Origin: an uncultured Clostridia bacterium
GTDB lineage: Bacteria; Bacillota; Clostridia; Christensenellales; Borkfalkiaceae
DNA length: 61,692 nucleotides
Direction: 5' to 3'
Assembly (NCBI GenBank): GCA_934247225.1
Contig: CAKQJE010000015.1
Location: 1 to 61,692, forward strand
Shown: positions 1 to 6,837 of the stretch, piece after piece
Layout: every line of letters begins with the position of its first letter
How positions within the stretch are numbered: the first letter of the stretch is position 1
The notes under the pieces: generated by a model
Seen by the model: only the letters and a program-made list of their open reading frames with translations
Databases searched by the model: none
What the model was told of the DNA's origin: nothing
Made by a program: the position numbers and the translations under genes

Positions 1-162
1 TACTCGTACCTGCTCGGTTTTCCGATTTTGCTCGTATGCAACGACAAAGCGTTATGCTCGAACGTGAAAGGCGAACTTGTAACTCCCGACGAGGACGTTT
101 TCGAACTGACTCCTCTGTTCGATTTTTCACTCAAAACGACAAAAATAAAATTCAATAAATAA
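1..162 (+). CDS. C-terminal end of a gene cut by the window edge
   Basis: An open frame runs from base 1 to a TAA at 160-162 and gives 53 residues (it ends in ...FSLKTTKIKFNK). It starts with a hydrophobic stretch (YSYLLGFPILLV) and finishes charged and hydrophilic. I do not recognise the family. No start is visible, so the gene must begin upstream of the window. Codon use matches the following genes, which supports real coding sequence. It is followed by a perfect hairpin and then trmL on the same strand. Confidence 0.5.
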   Translation, partial: YSYLLGFPILLVCNDKALCSNVKGELVTPDEDVFELTPLFDFSLKTTKIKFNK

Positions 163-233
163 CCGCGGCGGCGTTTTTTCCGAGCTTTTGCATTTCGAGT
201 TCATTACATAATCCGCCTCGCCGCAGGTCTGCC

Positions 234-268
234 GCCGTCGTTTGCTAATTGAAATAGCAAACGACGGC
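234..268 (+). terminator. Perfect 14-bp hairpin before trmL
   Basis: Bases 234-247 pair perfectly with 255-268, with a 7-base loop. No T-run follows on either strand, so a factor-independent terminator is not certain. It lies between the upstream gene and trmL, 17 bases before the trmL start, so it could instead act as an RNA processing or regulatory hairpin. Confidence 0.45.
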
Positions 269-285
269 TAAGCAAAAGGAAAATT

Positions 286-780
286 ATGTTCAATATAGTA
301 CTTGTAGAACCCGAAATTCCGCAAAACACCGGAAATATTTCAAGAACTTGCGCGGCGACGCACAGCGTTTTACACCTCGTGAGACCTCTCGGTTTCGAAA
401 TTTCGGACAGAACGCTGAAACGCGCGGGACTCGACTATTGGCAATATCTCGACGTGAGATATTACGACAGTTTCGCCGAACTTTACGAAAAATATTCCGC
501 CGAAGCGAATTTCTATTTTCTATCCACGAAAGGCGCGAAAGTCTATTCCGACGTTAAATTCAAAGACGGGGATTTTCTCGTATTCGGAAAAGAGTCGCAC
601 GGGCTGCCCGAACCCCTTTTAAAGGAACATTACGACAACACGCTCAGAATTCCCATGTGGCAGAATTTAAGAAGTCTTAACCTTTCGAATTCGGTTGCGA
701 TTACTCTTTACGAAGCTTTGCGGCAAACCGATTTTAACGAACTTAACCCCGAAGGTCACCTTACGGGAAGGCTCGATTAA
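286..780 (+). CDS. trmL: tRNA (cytidine(34)-2'-O)-methyltransferase TrmL
   Basis: 164 residues, the usual length for TrmL/YibK, a SPOUT-class enzyme with a C-terminal trefoil knot that methylates the ribose at the wobble base of leucine tRNAs using S-adenosylmethionine. Visible family blocks are PEIPQNTGNISRTCA near the N-terminus, LVRPLGF, KRAGLDYW, FGKESHGLP and the knot segment RSLNLSNSVAITLYEALRQ near the C-terminus. The ATG has an AAAAGG-type binding site just upstream. The next gene follows after 12 bases and is probably cotranscribed. A tRNA-Leu gene, a class of substrate for this enzyme, lies about 0.9 kb downstream, which may be coincidence. Confidence 0.93.
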   Translation: MFNIVLVEPEIPQNTGNISRTCAATHSVLHLVRPLGFEISDRTLKRAGLDYWQYLDVRYYDSFAELYEKYSAEANFYFLSTKGAKVYSDVKFKDGDFLVFGKESHGLPEPLLKEHYDNTLRIPMWQNLRSLNLSNSVAITLYEALRQTDFNELNPEGHLTGRLD

Positions 781-792
781 GGAGGCGGCGAT

Positions 793-1470
793 ATGGGGTA
801 TCATATAGGAACCATGCTCATTTACGAGCATTTCGACGGCGGAAACGTCTGTCCTCTTTGCAGGATAAAAAGCGTTATAAACGAAAGGCTTACCGAACAA
901 TATCTCGGCGAAGGCGTTATGGAAGATTCGACGAGAAAAGAGGTAAACGAACTCGGATTTTGCGCAGCTCATTTCGACAAACTCTACTCTATGCCCTCAA
1001 AACTCGGTCTTGCCCTGCAAATTTCAACGCGGCTTAAAAAGAAAACGGACAAGCTTATCTATAAACCCGCAAACGGCAAAGCCGCAAAAAAACAGGCGGA
1101 GAAGCTTCTCGAAGCAAATAAAACCTGCGTTATCTGTAAATATTTAAACGACACGATGACGAGGTATTATAAAACCATTTCGCATGTTTACAGAGACGAT
1201 CCGAATTTTAAAGCCCGTATAGAAGGCGGCAACGGATTTTGTCTCGAACACTACGCGAAGCTTATAGAAAACTCGTCCGAAGCGGGCGGAAAGCAAGACG
1301 AATATCTTGACGTTTTATACTCCGCTATGCGAAAAAGGCTTGACAGGCTTGAAAGTTCTATCGACGAATTTTGCGATCATCACGATTACAGAAAGACTGT
1401 TACGCCTATGTCGAAAGAAGCCGAAACCTCGCTTAAAGACGCGAAACAGGTAATTTACGGTACAAAATAA
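793..1470 (+). CDS. DUF6062-like protein with paired cysteine motifs
   Basis: 225 residues, soluble, no signal peptide. Cysteine and histidine clusters recur: CPLC at about residue 20, CAAHF near 57, CVIC near 115 and CLEHY near 155, followed by a charged helical C-terminus. The two CxxC...C(A/L)xH pairs suggest an internal duplication of a metal-binding module. The pattern recalls the DUF6062 family of Clostridia, whose function is unknown; this assignment is from memory of the motif. A GGAGG site at 781-785 gives spacing of 7 to the ATG. It sits 12 bases after trmL, so the two are likely an operon. Confidence 0.65.
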   Translation: MGYHIGTMLIYEHFDGGNVCPLCRIKSVINERLTEQYLGEGVMEDSTRKEVNELGFCAAHFDKLYSMPSKLGLALQISTRLKKKTDKLIYKPANGKAAKKQAEKLLEANKTCVICKYLNDTMTRYYKTISHVYRDDPNFKARIEGGNGFCLEHYAKLIENSSEAGGKQDEYLDVLYSAMRKRLDRLESSIDEFCDHHDYRKTVTPMSKEAETSLKDAKQVIYGTK

Positions 1471-1509
1471 ACTGTTTTACAAACTTTCAGAAGCGATTAA
1501 GAAGCATTT

Positions 1510-1551
1510 GCGGTTTTTCAAAAAAATGTTGTAATTTTTTTGAAAAACCGC
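1510..1551 (+). terminator. 18-bp perfect hairpin after the DUF6062-like gene
   Basis: Bases 1510-1527 pair perfectly with 1534-1551 around a 6-base loop. The arms combine a GCGG/CCGC base with long A and T runs, so the stem carries its own T-tract. It is 39 bases past the stop codon and 10 bases before the tRNA-Leu promoter, consistent with termination of the trmL transcript. Confidence 0.55.
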
Positions 1552-1561
1552 TTAAAAACGT

Positions 1562-1590
1562 TTGACAAGTTTTTAAAAAAATAGTATTAT
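1562..1590 (+). promoter_or_regulatory. Promoter of tRNA-Leu
   Basis: TTGACA at 1562-1567, a 17-base spacer and TATTAT at 1585-1590. This is close to the sigma-A consensus, as expected for a stable RNA gene. The tRNA begins 53 bases after the -10 box. Confidence 0.75.
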
Positions 1591-1643
1591 AACTGAGCAA
1601 TATCGGTTGAGTTGCAAGGCTTTGCGGCTTGATTGGTATTTAT

Positions 1644-1729
1644 GCGGTCGTGGCGGAATTGGCAGACGCATAAGACTAAGGATCTTATGAGGCTTTCTCG
1701 TGCAGGTTCAAGTCCTGTCGACCGCACCA
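1644..1729 (+). tRNA. tRNA-Leu (anticodon AAG)
   Basis: An 86-base class II tRNA with encoded CCA. The acceptor stem GCGGTCG pairs with CGACCGC. The anticodon stem TAAGA/TCTTA closes a CTAAGGA loop, giving anticodon AAG, where A34 would be expected to become inosine. There is a long variable arm and a T-arm with a TTCAAGT loop. It has its own promoter and terminator, so it is a single-gene unit. Confidence 0.95.
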
Positions 1730-1730
1730 G

Positions 1731-1772
1731 AACGATGGTCTGTAAGCTAACTTACAGACCATCGTTTTTTTT
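1731..1772 (+). terminator. Terminator of tRNA-Leu
   Basis: Bases 1731-1746 pair perfectly with 1751-1766 around CTAA, and a T-run follows through 1770. This is a textbook factor-independent terminator starting two bases after the tRNA CCA. Confidence 0.92.
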
Positions 1773-1773
1773 G

Positions 1774-1812
1774 TAATAAAAAACAAGGCGGGGCAATTAT
1801 GCCCTGCCTTGT
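1774..1812 (-). terminator. Terminator of the HTH / 55-aa gene pair
   Basis: On the minus strand, arms 1801-1812 and 1783-1794 form a 12-bp stem with one wobble and a 6-base loop, followed by a T-run. It lies 36 bases past the stop of the 55-residue gene and is back to back with the tRNA terminator. Confidence 0.8.
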
Positions 1813-1847
1813 CTCGTATGTGACTTTATATGATTTTCAAACGTTAC

Positions 1848-2015
1848 TCAGTTGCTCCAAATAACGATTTCTCTTGCTATATCGTCACATTTGCCGTTTA
1901 TCTTTTTTAACTCTAAAATAATTTCTATAAGAAGCTCTTTTTCCGACAAACTACTCAGCCTGTTTTTCTCGTCCTGCTCGTTTAACGTTTTTTTGTTAAT
2001 AATCGATTTAAACAT
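1848..2015 (-). CDS. 55-residue acidic/basic helical microprotein
   Basis: An ATG at 2015 reads 55 codons to TGA at 1848-1850. It is preceded by GAGGCGG at good spacing. It starts 13 bases after the stop of the HTH gene at 2028 and is followed by a clean terminator, so the two form an operon. The sequence is rich in Lys, Glu, Ile and Leu (core SEKELLIEIILELKK) and is predicted to form an amphipathic helix or short coiled coil. There are no membrane segments and one cysteine. I do not recognise it. It may be a partner or modulator of the upstream HTH protein, which is inference from adjacency. Confidence 0.62.
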   Translation of the reverse strand: MFKSIINKKTLNEQDEKNRLSSLSEKELLIEIILELKKINGKCDDIAREIVIWSN

Positions 2016-2027
2016 ATTCCGCCTCAT

Positions 2028-3119
2028 TTAATTATAACTTTTAAATACAAGTAATTTCTCTATCAGATTTTTGATATCGTCATCATTTATATTTTTGTCG
2101 TAAACAACAATTGCACACTCGCAAAAATCGTCATTTCCGAAATTTCTAACGCCACCCAATTCGTTGCATACATAACAGGAACTTATATCAACTTGATTTG
2201 CTATTTTTTGATTGTAGGTTATTCCGAAATTCAAGATTTTCGTTGCTTGCGCTTTATATTTATCGAGATGTTTTAAAGCATAATTTAAGCAATTATTTAA
2301 TATAGGATTTATAGAATAATAAGTTTTTACGTCCGTTCCGAATTTTCGCCTGGATATACTTCCCAATTTTAAATCATATCTTTTAGTTTCAAATAAAGAA
2401 TCGAACAAGAATTCATTATCAAGCAATATTTCCAAATAATCGGGAGAATTAAATATCGAATTCGTACTGCCATAATGACCGTTTGTAAAAAACATATTGT
2501 ACGAGTCGTAAATGTCGTTAAACAAATCGGCGTCGTTCATGCTTGCGACGAGCCTTGCAAACCCGATCACATTTTCAAAAGAACACCAGATCGACCCTTT
2601 CTCTGCTTTGAAATTGAAATGATTGTAATACCATTTTAACGAAATTCCGTATTCGTCGTGCAAATACTTGACTCCGTTTACCGCCCCGTATTCAACCACA
2701 TAGTCTAAAAAAGTTTTTCCGAATTCGTCTGTGTTATTCAAAATCGATTCTCCGCCTTTTCCTAACAAATTATCAAATTCGTTTTGATATAAATCGGGAT
2801 TGTCCAGGTACGCATAATATCTGAACCCTTTATCAAACGGCACATTTTCTTTTTCGACAGGAAGCTTATATGCGCCCTCATTTAAAATTCGCGCCAAAGA
2901 AACGCCGAATATTTCTTCTAACGGGATTATAAATTCATATTTCAACGGTCTTTCTCCTTTTAACATTTTCGAGAAATTAGCCTTTTCGTTATTGGCAAAT
3001 TCGTACGCGCCCTCCCCGCGAATACCCAACATATGAGCTATGTCAACAAGAAGATGACTATACTTTTTAATTCCTTTTAATTGCATATAATGATCAATAT
3101 TATTTTTTAAATTCGTCAT
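2028..3119 (-). CDS. HTH regulator with ankyrin-like segment, unknown family
   Basis: 363 residues starting at an ATG with a strong GGAGGA site. The N-terminus (about residues 8-80) resembles an XRE/Cro-type DNA-binding domain: KANFSKMLKGERPLKYEFIIPLEEIFGV fits the recognition and following helices. Residues 128-162 (DEFGKTFLDYVVEYGAVNGVK and on) match the ankyrin pattern of G-T-x-LD-x-A-x-x-x-G followed by V-KYL. The rest is alpha-helical and unassigned, and no enzyme motif is visible. The gene is more AT-rich than its neighbours, sits beside a tRNA gene and has its own promoter and operators, which suggests a horizontally acquired cassette. It is probably autoregulated. Confidence 0.6.
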   Translation of the reverse strand: MTNLKNNIDHYMQLKGIKKYSHLLVDIAHMLGIRGEGAYEFANNEKANFSKMLKGERPLKYEFIIPLEEIFGVSLARILNEGAYKLPVEKENVPFDKGFRYYAYLDNPDLYQNEFDNLLGKGGESILNNTDEFGKTFLDYVVEYGAVNGVKYLHDEYGISLKWYYNHFNFKAEKGSIWCSFENVIGFARLVASMNDADLFNDIYDSYNMFFTNGHYGSTNSIFNSPDYLEILLDNEFLFDSLFETKRYDLKLGSISRRKFGTDVKTYYSINPILNNCLNYALKHLDKYKAQATKILNFGITYNQKIANQVDISSCYVCNELGGVRNFGNDDFCECAIVVYDKNINDDDIKNLIEKLLVFKSYN

Positions 3120-3149
3120 TTTATATCCTCCGAATCAATCTTCTGATAA

Positions 3150-3178
3150 AATATAGCATATCATTTTAATATAATCAA
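3150..3178 (-). promoter_or_regulatory. Promoter of the HTH / 55-aa operon
   Basis: On the minus strand, TTGATT (3173-3178), a 17-base spacer and TATATT (3150-3155), about 30 bases before the ATG at 3119. The first GTTGTC dyad starts 7 bases upstream of the -35 box. Confidence 0.7.
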
Positions 3179-3185
3179 GCATTTT

Positions 3186-3268
3186 GTTGTCATTTAAGAC
3201 AACTTTTGTTGTCATATTTGACCATTTCAAAAATAACACTTCTTTGTTACACAGTCAATTATGACAAC
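3186..3268. promoter_or_regulatory. Cluster of four GTTGTC half-sites (putative operator)
   Basis: A perfect dyad GTTGTC-6-GACAAC occupies 3186-3203. A third GTTGTC is at 3208-3213 and an inverted GACAAC at 3263-3268. All four sit between the divergent HTH gene and the Dabb gene, next to the HTH promoter. Binding by the adjacent HTH protein is inference. Confidence 0.55.
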
Positions 3269-3349
3269 CTTTTTCAAAAGCAGATAAAAGAAATGTGACG
3301 ATTGTCTTTCAAAAAAACTTATCAAAAAAAATTTTTCATTTATTCGGTA

Positions 3350-3378
3350 TTTACAAAAAACTCGAAAAATGATATAAT
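3350..3378 (+). promoter_or_regulatory. Promoter of the Dabb-domain gene
   Basis: TTTACA at 3350-3355, a 17-base spacer and TATAAT at 3373-3378. The gene starts at 3422 with an AGGAG site, giving a leader of about 37 bases. Confidence 0.8.
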
Positions 3379-3421
3379 ATTTTTGGAAATAATATAGCAC
3401 TATATAATACAGGAGAAAATT

Positions 3422-3703
3422 ATGATACACCACATAATTGTTAAATGGAAGGAAAACGAAGATAAGGCAGAACTTAACTCGGCGGCTAAAAAGTTTTTTT
3501 TAAACGCGAATAAGGCTCCGTATATCGAGAAAATCGAAGTAAAGGAAAACGTAATTCCGAGAGACAACAGATACGATTTAATGATAGCCGTTTTTATTGA
3601 TAAATCCGCTCTGACCGATTGGGACGAAAGCAAACTGCACTTAAAATGGAAAGAAGATTTCGGAAAATATATAGATAAAAAATGCATTTTCGACTGCGAA
3701 TAA
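3422..3703 (+). CDS. Dabb (stress-responsive A/B barrel) domain protein
   Basis: 93 residues, the typical length of a single Dabb domain (dimeric alpha+beta barrel). The opening IHHIIVKWKE is the usual first strand, a helix follows, then a YDLMIAVFIDKSALTDW strand-helix and the closing HLKWKEDFGKYI segment. Family members form dimeric barrels, and most have no assigned substrate. It has its own promoter, an AGGAG site and a strong terminator, so it is monocistronic. It lies opposite the HTH gene across shared operator-like repeats, so it might respond to the same regulator. Confidence 0.75.
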   Translation: MIHHIIVKWKENEDKAELNSAAKKFFLNANKAPYIEKIEVKENVIPRDNRYDLMIAVFIDKSALTDWDESKLHLKWKEDFGKYIDKKCIFDCE

Positions 3704-3724
3704 TTTTTATCCGACAACGCAAAG

Positions 3725-3762
3725 CGGCGGTCGGGCTTACAAAAGCCCGACCGCCGTATTTT
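3725..3762 (+). terminator. Terminator of the Dabb gene
   Basis: Bases 3725-3738 pair perfectly with 3743-3756 around a 4-base loop, then TATTTTTA. It lies between convergent genes. Confidence 0.88.
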
Positions 3763-3767
3763 TAATA

Positions 3768-4324
3768 TTAAGAAGCCTGCTCGAATTGGCTGTTATAAAG
3801 TTCTGCGTAAAACCCGCCGCGGCGCAAAAGCTCGTCGTGCGTGCCGCTTTCGATAACGTCGCCGTCCTTCATAACAAGAATCATATCCGCGTCCTTTATC
3901 GTGGAAAGACGATGCGCTATGACAAAACTCGTACGCCCTTTCATAAGTTCGTCCATCGCGCGCTGAATTACGAGTTCCGTGCGGGTATCTACGGACGATG
4001 TAGCTTCGTCGAGAATAAGCATAGGAGCGTTTTGCAACATCGCGCGGGCGATCGTCAGAAGCTGTTTCTGCCCTGCGGAAATGTTTGCGTTTTCCGATAA
4101 CACCGTGTCGAGACCTTGCGGGAGAGTGCTTATAAACTGCTCCAACCCGCAAACGCGGCATACTTTTTCGATTTGCGCGTCGGTTATGCCCGTCATATTG
4201 TAAACGAGATTTTCCCTTACCGTACCTTCGAAAAGCCAGGTATCCTGCAAAACCATTCCGAAAAGTTTATGCACGTTTTCCCTTTTCATTTCCGATACGG
4301 GAACGCCGTCTATTTTTATATCAC
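3768..4324 (-). pseudogene. 5'-truncated ABC exporter (nucleotide-binding domain only)
   Basis: The readable part covers the Q-loop (MVLQD), a signature variant (ISAGQKQ), Walker B (MLILDEATSSVD) and the H-loop (FVIAHRLST), all normal for the C-terminal half of an ABC exporter. The Walker A motif and the whole membrane domain are absent. Homology continues upstream of the ATG at 4289 (IKIDGVPVSE, the strand that normally precedes the Q-loop) but stops at about 4320, directly against the terminator of the glycan operon. No start codon lies in the extension. Without Walker A it cannot bind ATP normally, so I treat it as a remnant. Confidence 0.85.
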
Positions 4325-4325
4325 A

Positions 4326-4366
4326 AAAACCGCGGGTCTTTTCAGTTTGAAAAGACCCGCGGTTTT
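4326..4366 (-). terminator. Terminator of the glycan-utilisation operon
   Basis: Arms 4326-4342 and 4350-4366 pair perfectly (17-18 bp) and are followed on the minus strand by GGTTTTTG. It is 19 bases past the stop of the GH2 gene and closes an operon of about 18 kb. The beheaded ABC gene begins within a few bases of its T-run. Confidence 0.92.
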
Positions 4367-4384
4367 AAAAATTGTATAAGTTAA

Positions 4385-6829
4385 TTATTCTTCCCATAAA
4401 TCCGCATAGGTTTTTACGGTTATGTCTTTTTCGTTTATATCTTTTGCCGCTTTTACGGTTATTTCTCTTTCCTCGCCCGCTTCCATATCGAAATAGTTAT
4501 CCGAAATCACGGGATCGGCTTCAAAAGGCGTATCGATGAACACAAGCCTTGCGAATTTCTCCGCGCGTAATTTTATTCTGAATTCCCTTTCGCCCGTTTT
4601 CTCTTTTACAACCTCGATATCGGAAACGAAAGGCTTGTCTTTCCATAAATCGTAGAAATAAATACTTTTATCTTCTTCGTCGCCCGAAATTTCCGCCTTT
4701 AAGTACGCATTTTTTACCGTTTTATCGAACGAAACGTTTTTAACGACGTATTTCCCGCCGGCGGGAACGGTTATATTCTCCGTTTTTTCAAAATAAACCT
4801 CGCCGTCTATGCTCTTATGCGCATATTTCAATTCAAGCTTTACCGAAGAAATCTTATCGTTGCAAACGCAAAGATTTACGCTTTTGCCGTCGTTATAAAA
4901 AAACGCGTGAACGGGCTTGAACGCCGCTTTCTGAATATAGAAAACAGGCTTTTTCTCACCGTAAAAATCTATCACCGACCACGTTCCGCAACCCCATATG
5001 TCATTGAACATCCAATTCAAAATTCCGTAACAACGGTCGCTTGCCCGCGCGAATTCTATTTCGGAACGCATTATTTCGAGATGAACCGCCATAGCCTTTT
5101 TGACGAATTTTTCGAGCGTGTCTATCTCGCCGAAAAGCGCGGACGACATACGCTGTTCTTTTTGGATGAACGTTTCATCGGGCGTTGCCGAATAAGGATT
5201 AAGCATAAAATGCTCGTGCCACACCTCGTTCACTTGCCAAAGCTTGTCTTCGGGAATAAACTTCTTTAAGCTTCTTATTCTGCAAGGACCTAAAATCGCG
5301 CATTCGGTCGTGAACGGACTTACATTCGTCGCGAGGTATTCCCTGTAATCGCAAATTCGGTCGTCGATAAGCGCGGGGTCGTAACACGAAGTGTGAAGAT
5401 CGCCCGAGGAATAATCCATATCTATATCCGTTCTGCTGTGCGGACTGTTCGGAACGTAAACGCTTTGCCGCGTGAGCTTATCGTGAAGCCCGCAGAGCAT
5501 TACTTCCCACACATATTCGCCGTACTGCGGACCTTTGCAATCGAGAAATTTTCTTCTTTCGTTGCCGCCGCACCACAAGACGACCGACGGATGATTTCTA
5601 AGACGTTTAAGCTGATACTCCGCTTCTTTATACGCGGTTTTCCGAAAATCCGATAAATCGTCGGGAATGTCGGAACAAGCGAACATAAAGTCCTGCCAGA
5701 CCATTATACCCTTTTCGTCGCAAAGCTCATAGAAAATATCGTTTTCATATAAGCCTCCGCCCCAGACTCTTAAAATGTTATAATTCGCTTCCTCGGCAGC
5801 CGACAAAAGGTGCTTATAAGTTTCGTCCTTTATCGTTCCCGTCATATTGCTTGCGGGAACCCAATTAGAACCTTTGCAGAAAATATCCGTTCCGTTCACG
5901 TTTATAATGAACGACAACGATTTTTCGTCCAGCGGACGCTCGACGATTTTAACCTCGCGAAAGGCAAATCTGCCCGACTTTTCGTCAACGATTTCGTCGC
6001 CGCAAAAAAGCGTGAGTTTATACGAATAAAGATTTTGTTCGCCGTAGCCGTTCGGATACCAGAGTTGAACGTTTTCAACGCAAACGTTCTGCAAAACAAA
6101 TTGCCCTTCGCATTTGAGATTTACCTCGTACGCGCCCGAAAAATCCCCGTCGGGGTTCTTCGTTACCGCAAGTTTTAAGGCGTATCCCTCGGGCTTATAT
6201 TTGAATTTATCGTTAAGTTTTGTTATGAAATTCGCGTTGCCGGAAACGTCGGTCGTTATTTCCGTTCCGATAATTTCGTCGTCGTCGAAAAACGAGATTT
6301 CGACGGGACGATAAATGCCGTACCCGGGGAAATCGGGCGCCCAATCCCACATAAAATGGCAGGCGGGTTTGCGGAAGAAAATTCTGTTAGGATGAAAAAT
6401 ACTCATATATTTTTCGTTCGGCTTCGAGTTGTAAATCTCGTAAGGCGACTTCATTTTCACCGTAAGCAAATTTCCGCCGATTTTAAGTTTATCCTTTACG
6501 TTAAACGAAAACGGAACGTACATACTGTCCGTTTCGCCTATTTTTTCACCGTTTAAAAACACCTCGGAAAAGGCGTCTATACCGTTAAAAACGATTTCCG
6601 CATACGGGAAAGAAAGGTCGTCTTTAATTATATCGAAAGATACGGAATAATCCCACGGGGTTTCCAGAACCCACCTCGAAGATTTGAAATTAACGCCGAA
6701 AAGAGGATCTTCGATCTCGCCCGCAAGATATAAATCGTTCGTTATATCGCCCGGAACATTTGCTTTGAATTTACCGTATTTTATGTTTTCTATCGACCAA
6801 TTTTTGTCGATAACTCTGTTTTTTCTCAT
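4385..6829 (-). CDS. Glycoside hydrolase family 2, beta-mannosidase-like
   Basis: 814 residues without a signal peptide, so cytoplasmic. The order is a GH2 sugar-binding jelly roll (about 1-190), an immunoglobulin-like domain (to about 300), a catalytic TIM barrel (about 300-620) and beta-sandwich tails. The acid/base is E424 in WCGGNE and the predicted nucleophile is E509 in TTECAI. WGGGLYENDIFYELCDEKGI is a signature of the beta-mannosidase subgroup of GH2. It would release terminal beta-mannose from imported oligosaccharides. It is the last gene of the operon, 8 bases after the GH3 gene, with an AAGGAT site. Another exo-beta-glycosidase specificity is possible. Confidence 0.88.
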   Translation of the reverse strand: MRKNRVIDKNWSIENIKYGKFKANVPGDITNDLYLAGEIEDPLFGVNFKSSRWVLETPWDYSVSFDIIKDDLSFPYAEIVFNGIDAFSEVFLNGEKIGETDSMYVPFSFNVKDKLKIGGNLLTVKMKSPYEIYNSKPNEKYMSIFHPNRIFFRKPACHFMWDWAPDFPGYGIYRPVEISFFDDDEIIGTEITTDVSGNANFITKLNDKFKYKPEGYALKLAVTKNPDGDFSGAYEVNLKCEGQFVLQNVCVENVQLWYPNGYGEQNLYSYKLTLFCGDEIVDEKSGRFAFREVKIVERPLDEKSLSFIINVNGTDIFCKGSNWVPASNMTGTIKDETYKHLLSAAEEANYNILRVWGGGLYENDIFYELCDEKGIMVWQDFMFACSDIPDDLSDFRKTAYKEAEYQLKRLRNHPSVVLWCGGNERRKFLDCKGPQYGEYVWEVMLCGLHDKLTRQSVYVPNSPHSRTDIDMDYSSGDLHTSCYDPALIDDRICDYREYLATNVSPFTTECAILGPCRIRSLKKFIPEDKLWQVNEVWHEHFMLNPYSATPDETFIQKEQRMSSALFGEIDTLEKFVKKAMAVHLEIMRSEIEFARASDRCYGILNWMFNDIWGCGTWSVIDFYGEKKPVFYIQKAAFKPVHAFFYNDGKSVNLCVCNDKISSVKLELKYAHKSIDGEVYFEKTENITVPAGGKYVVKNVSFDKTVKNAYLKAEISGDEEDKSIYFYDLWKDKPFVSDIEVVKEKTGEREFRIKLRAEKFARLVFIDTPFEADPVISDNYFDMEAGEEREITVKAAKDINEKDITVKTYADLWEE

Positions 6830-6837
6830 TTAAAATT

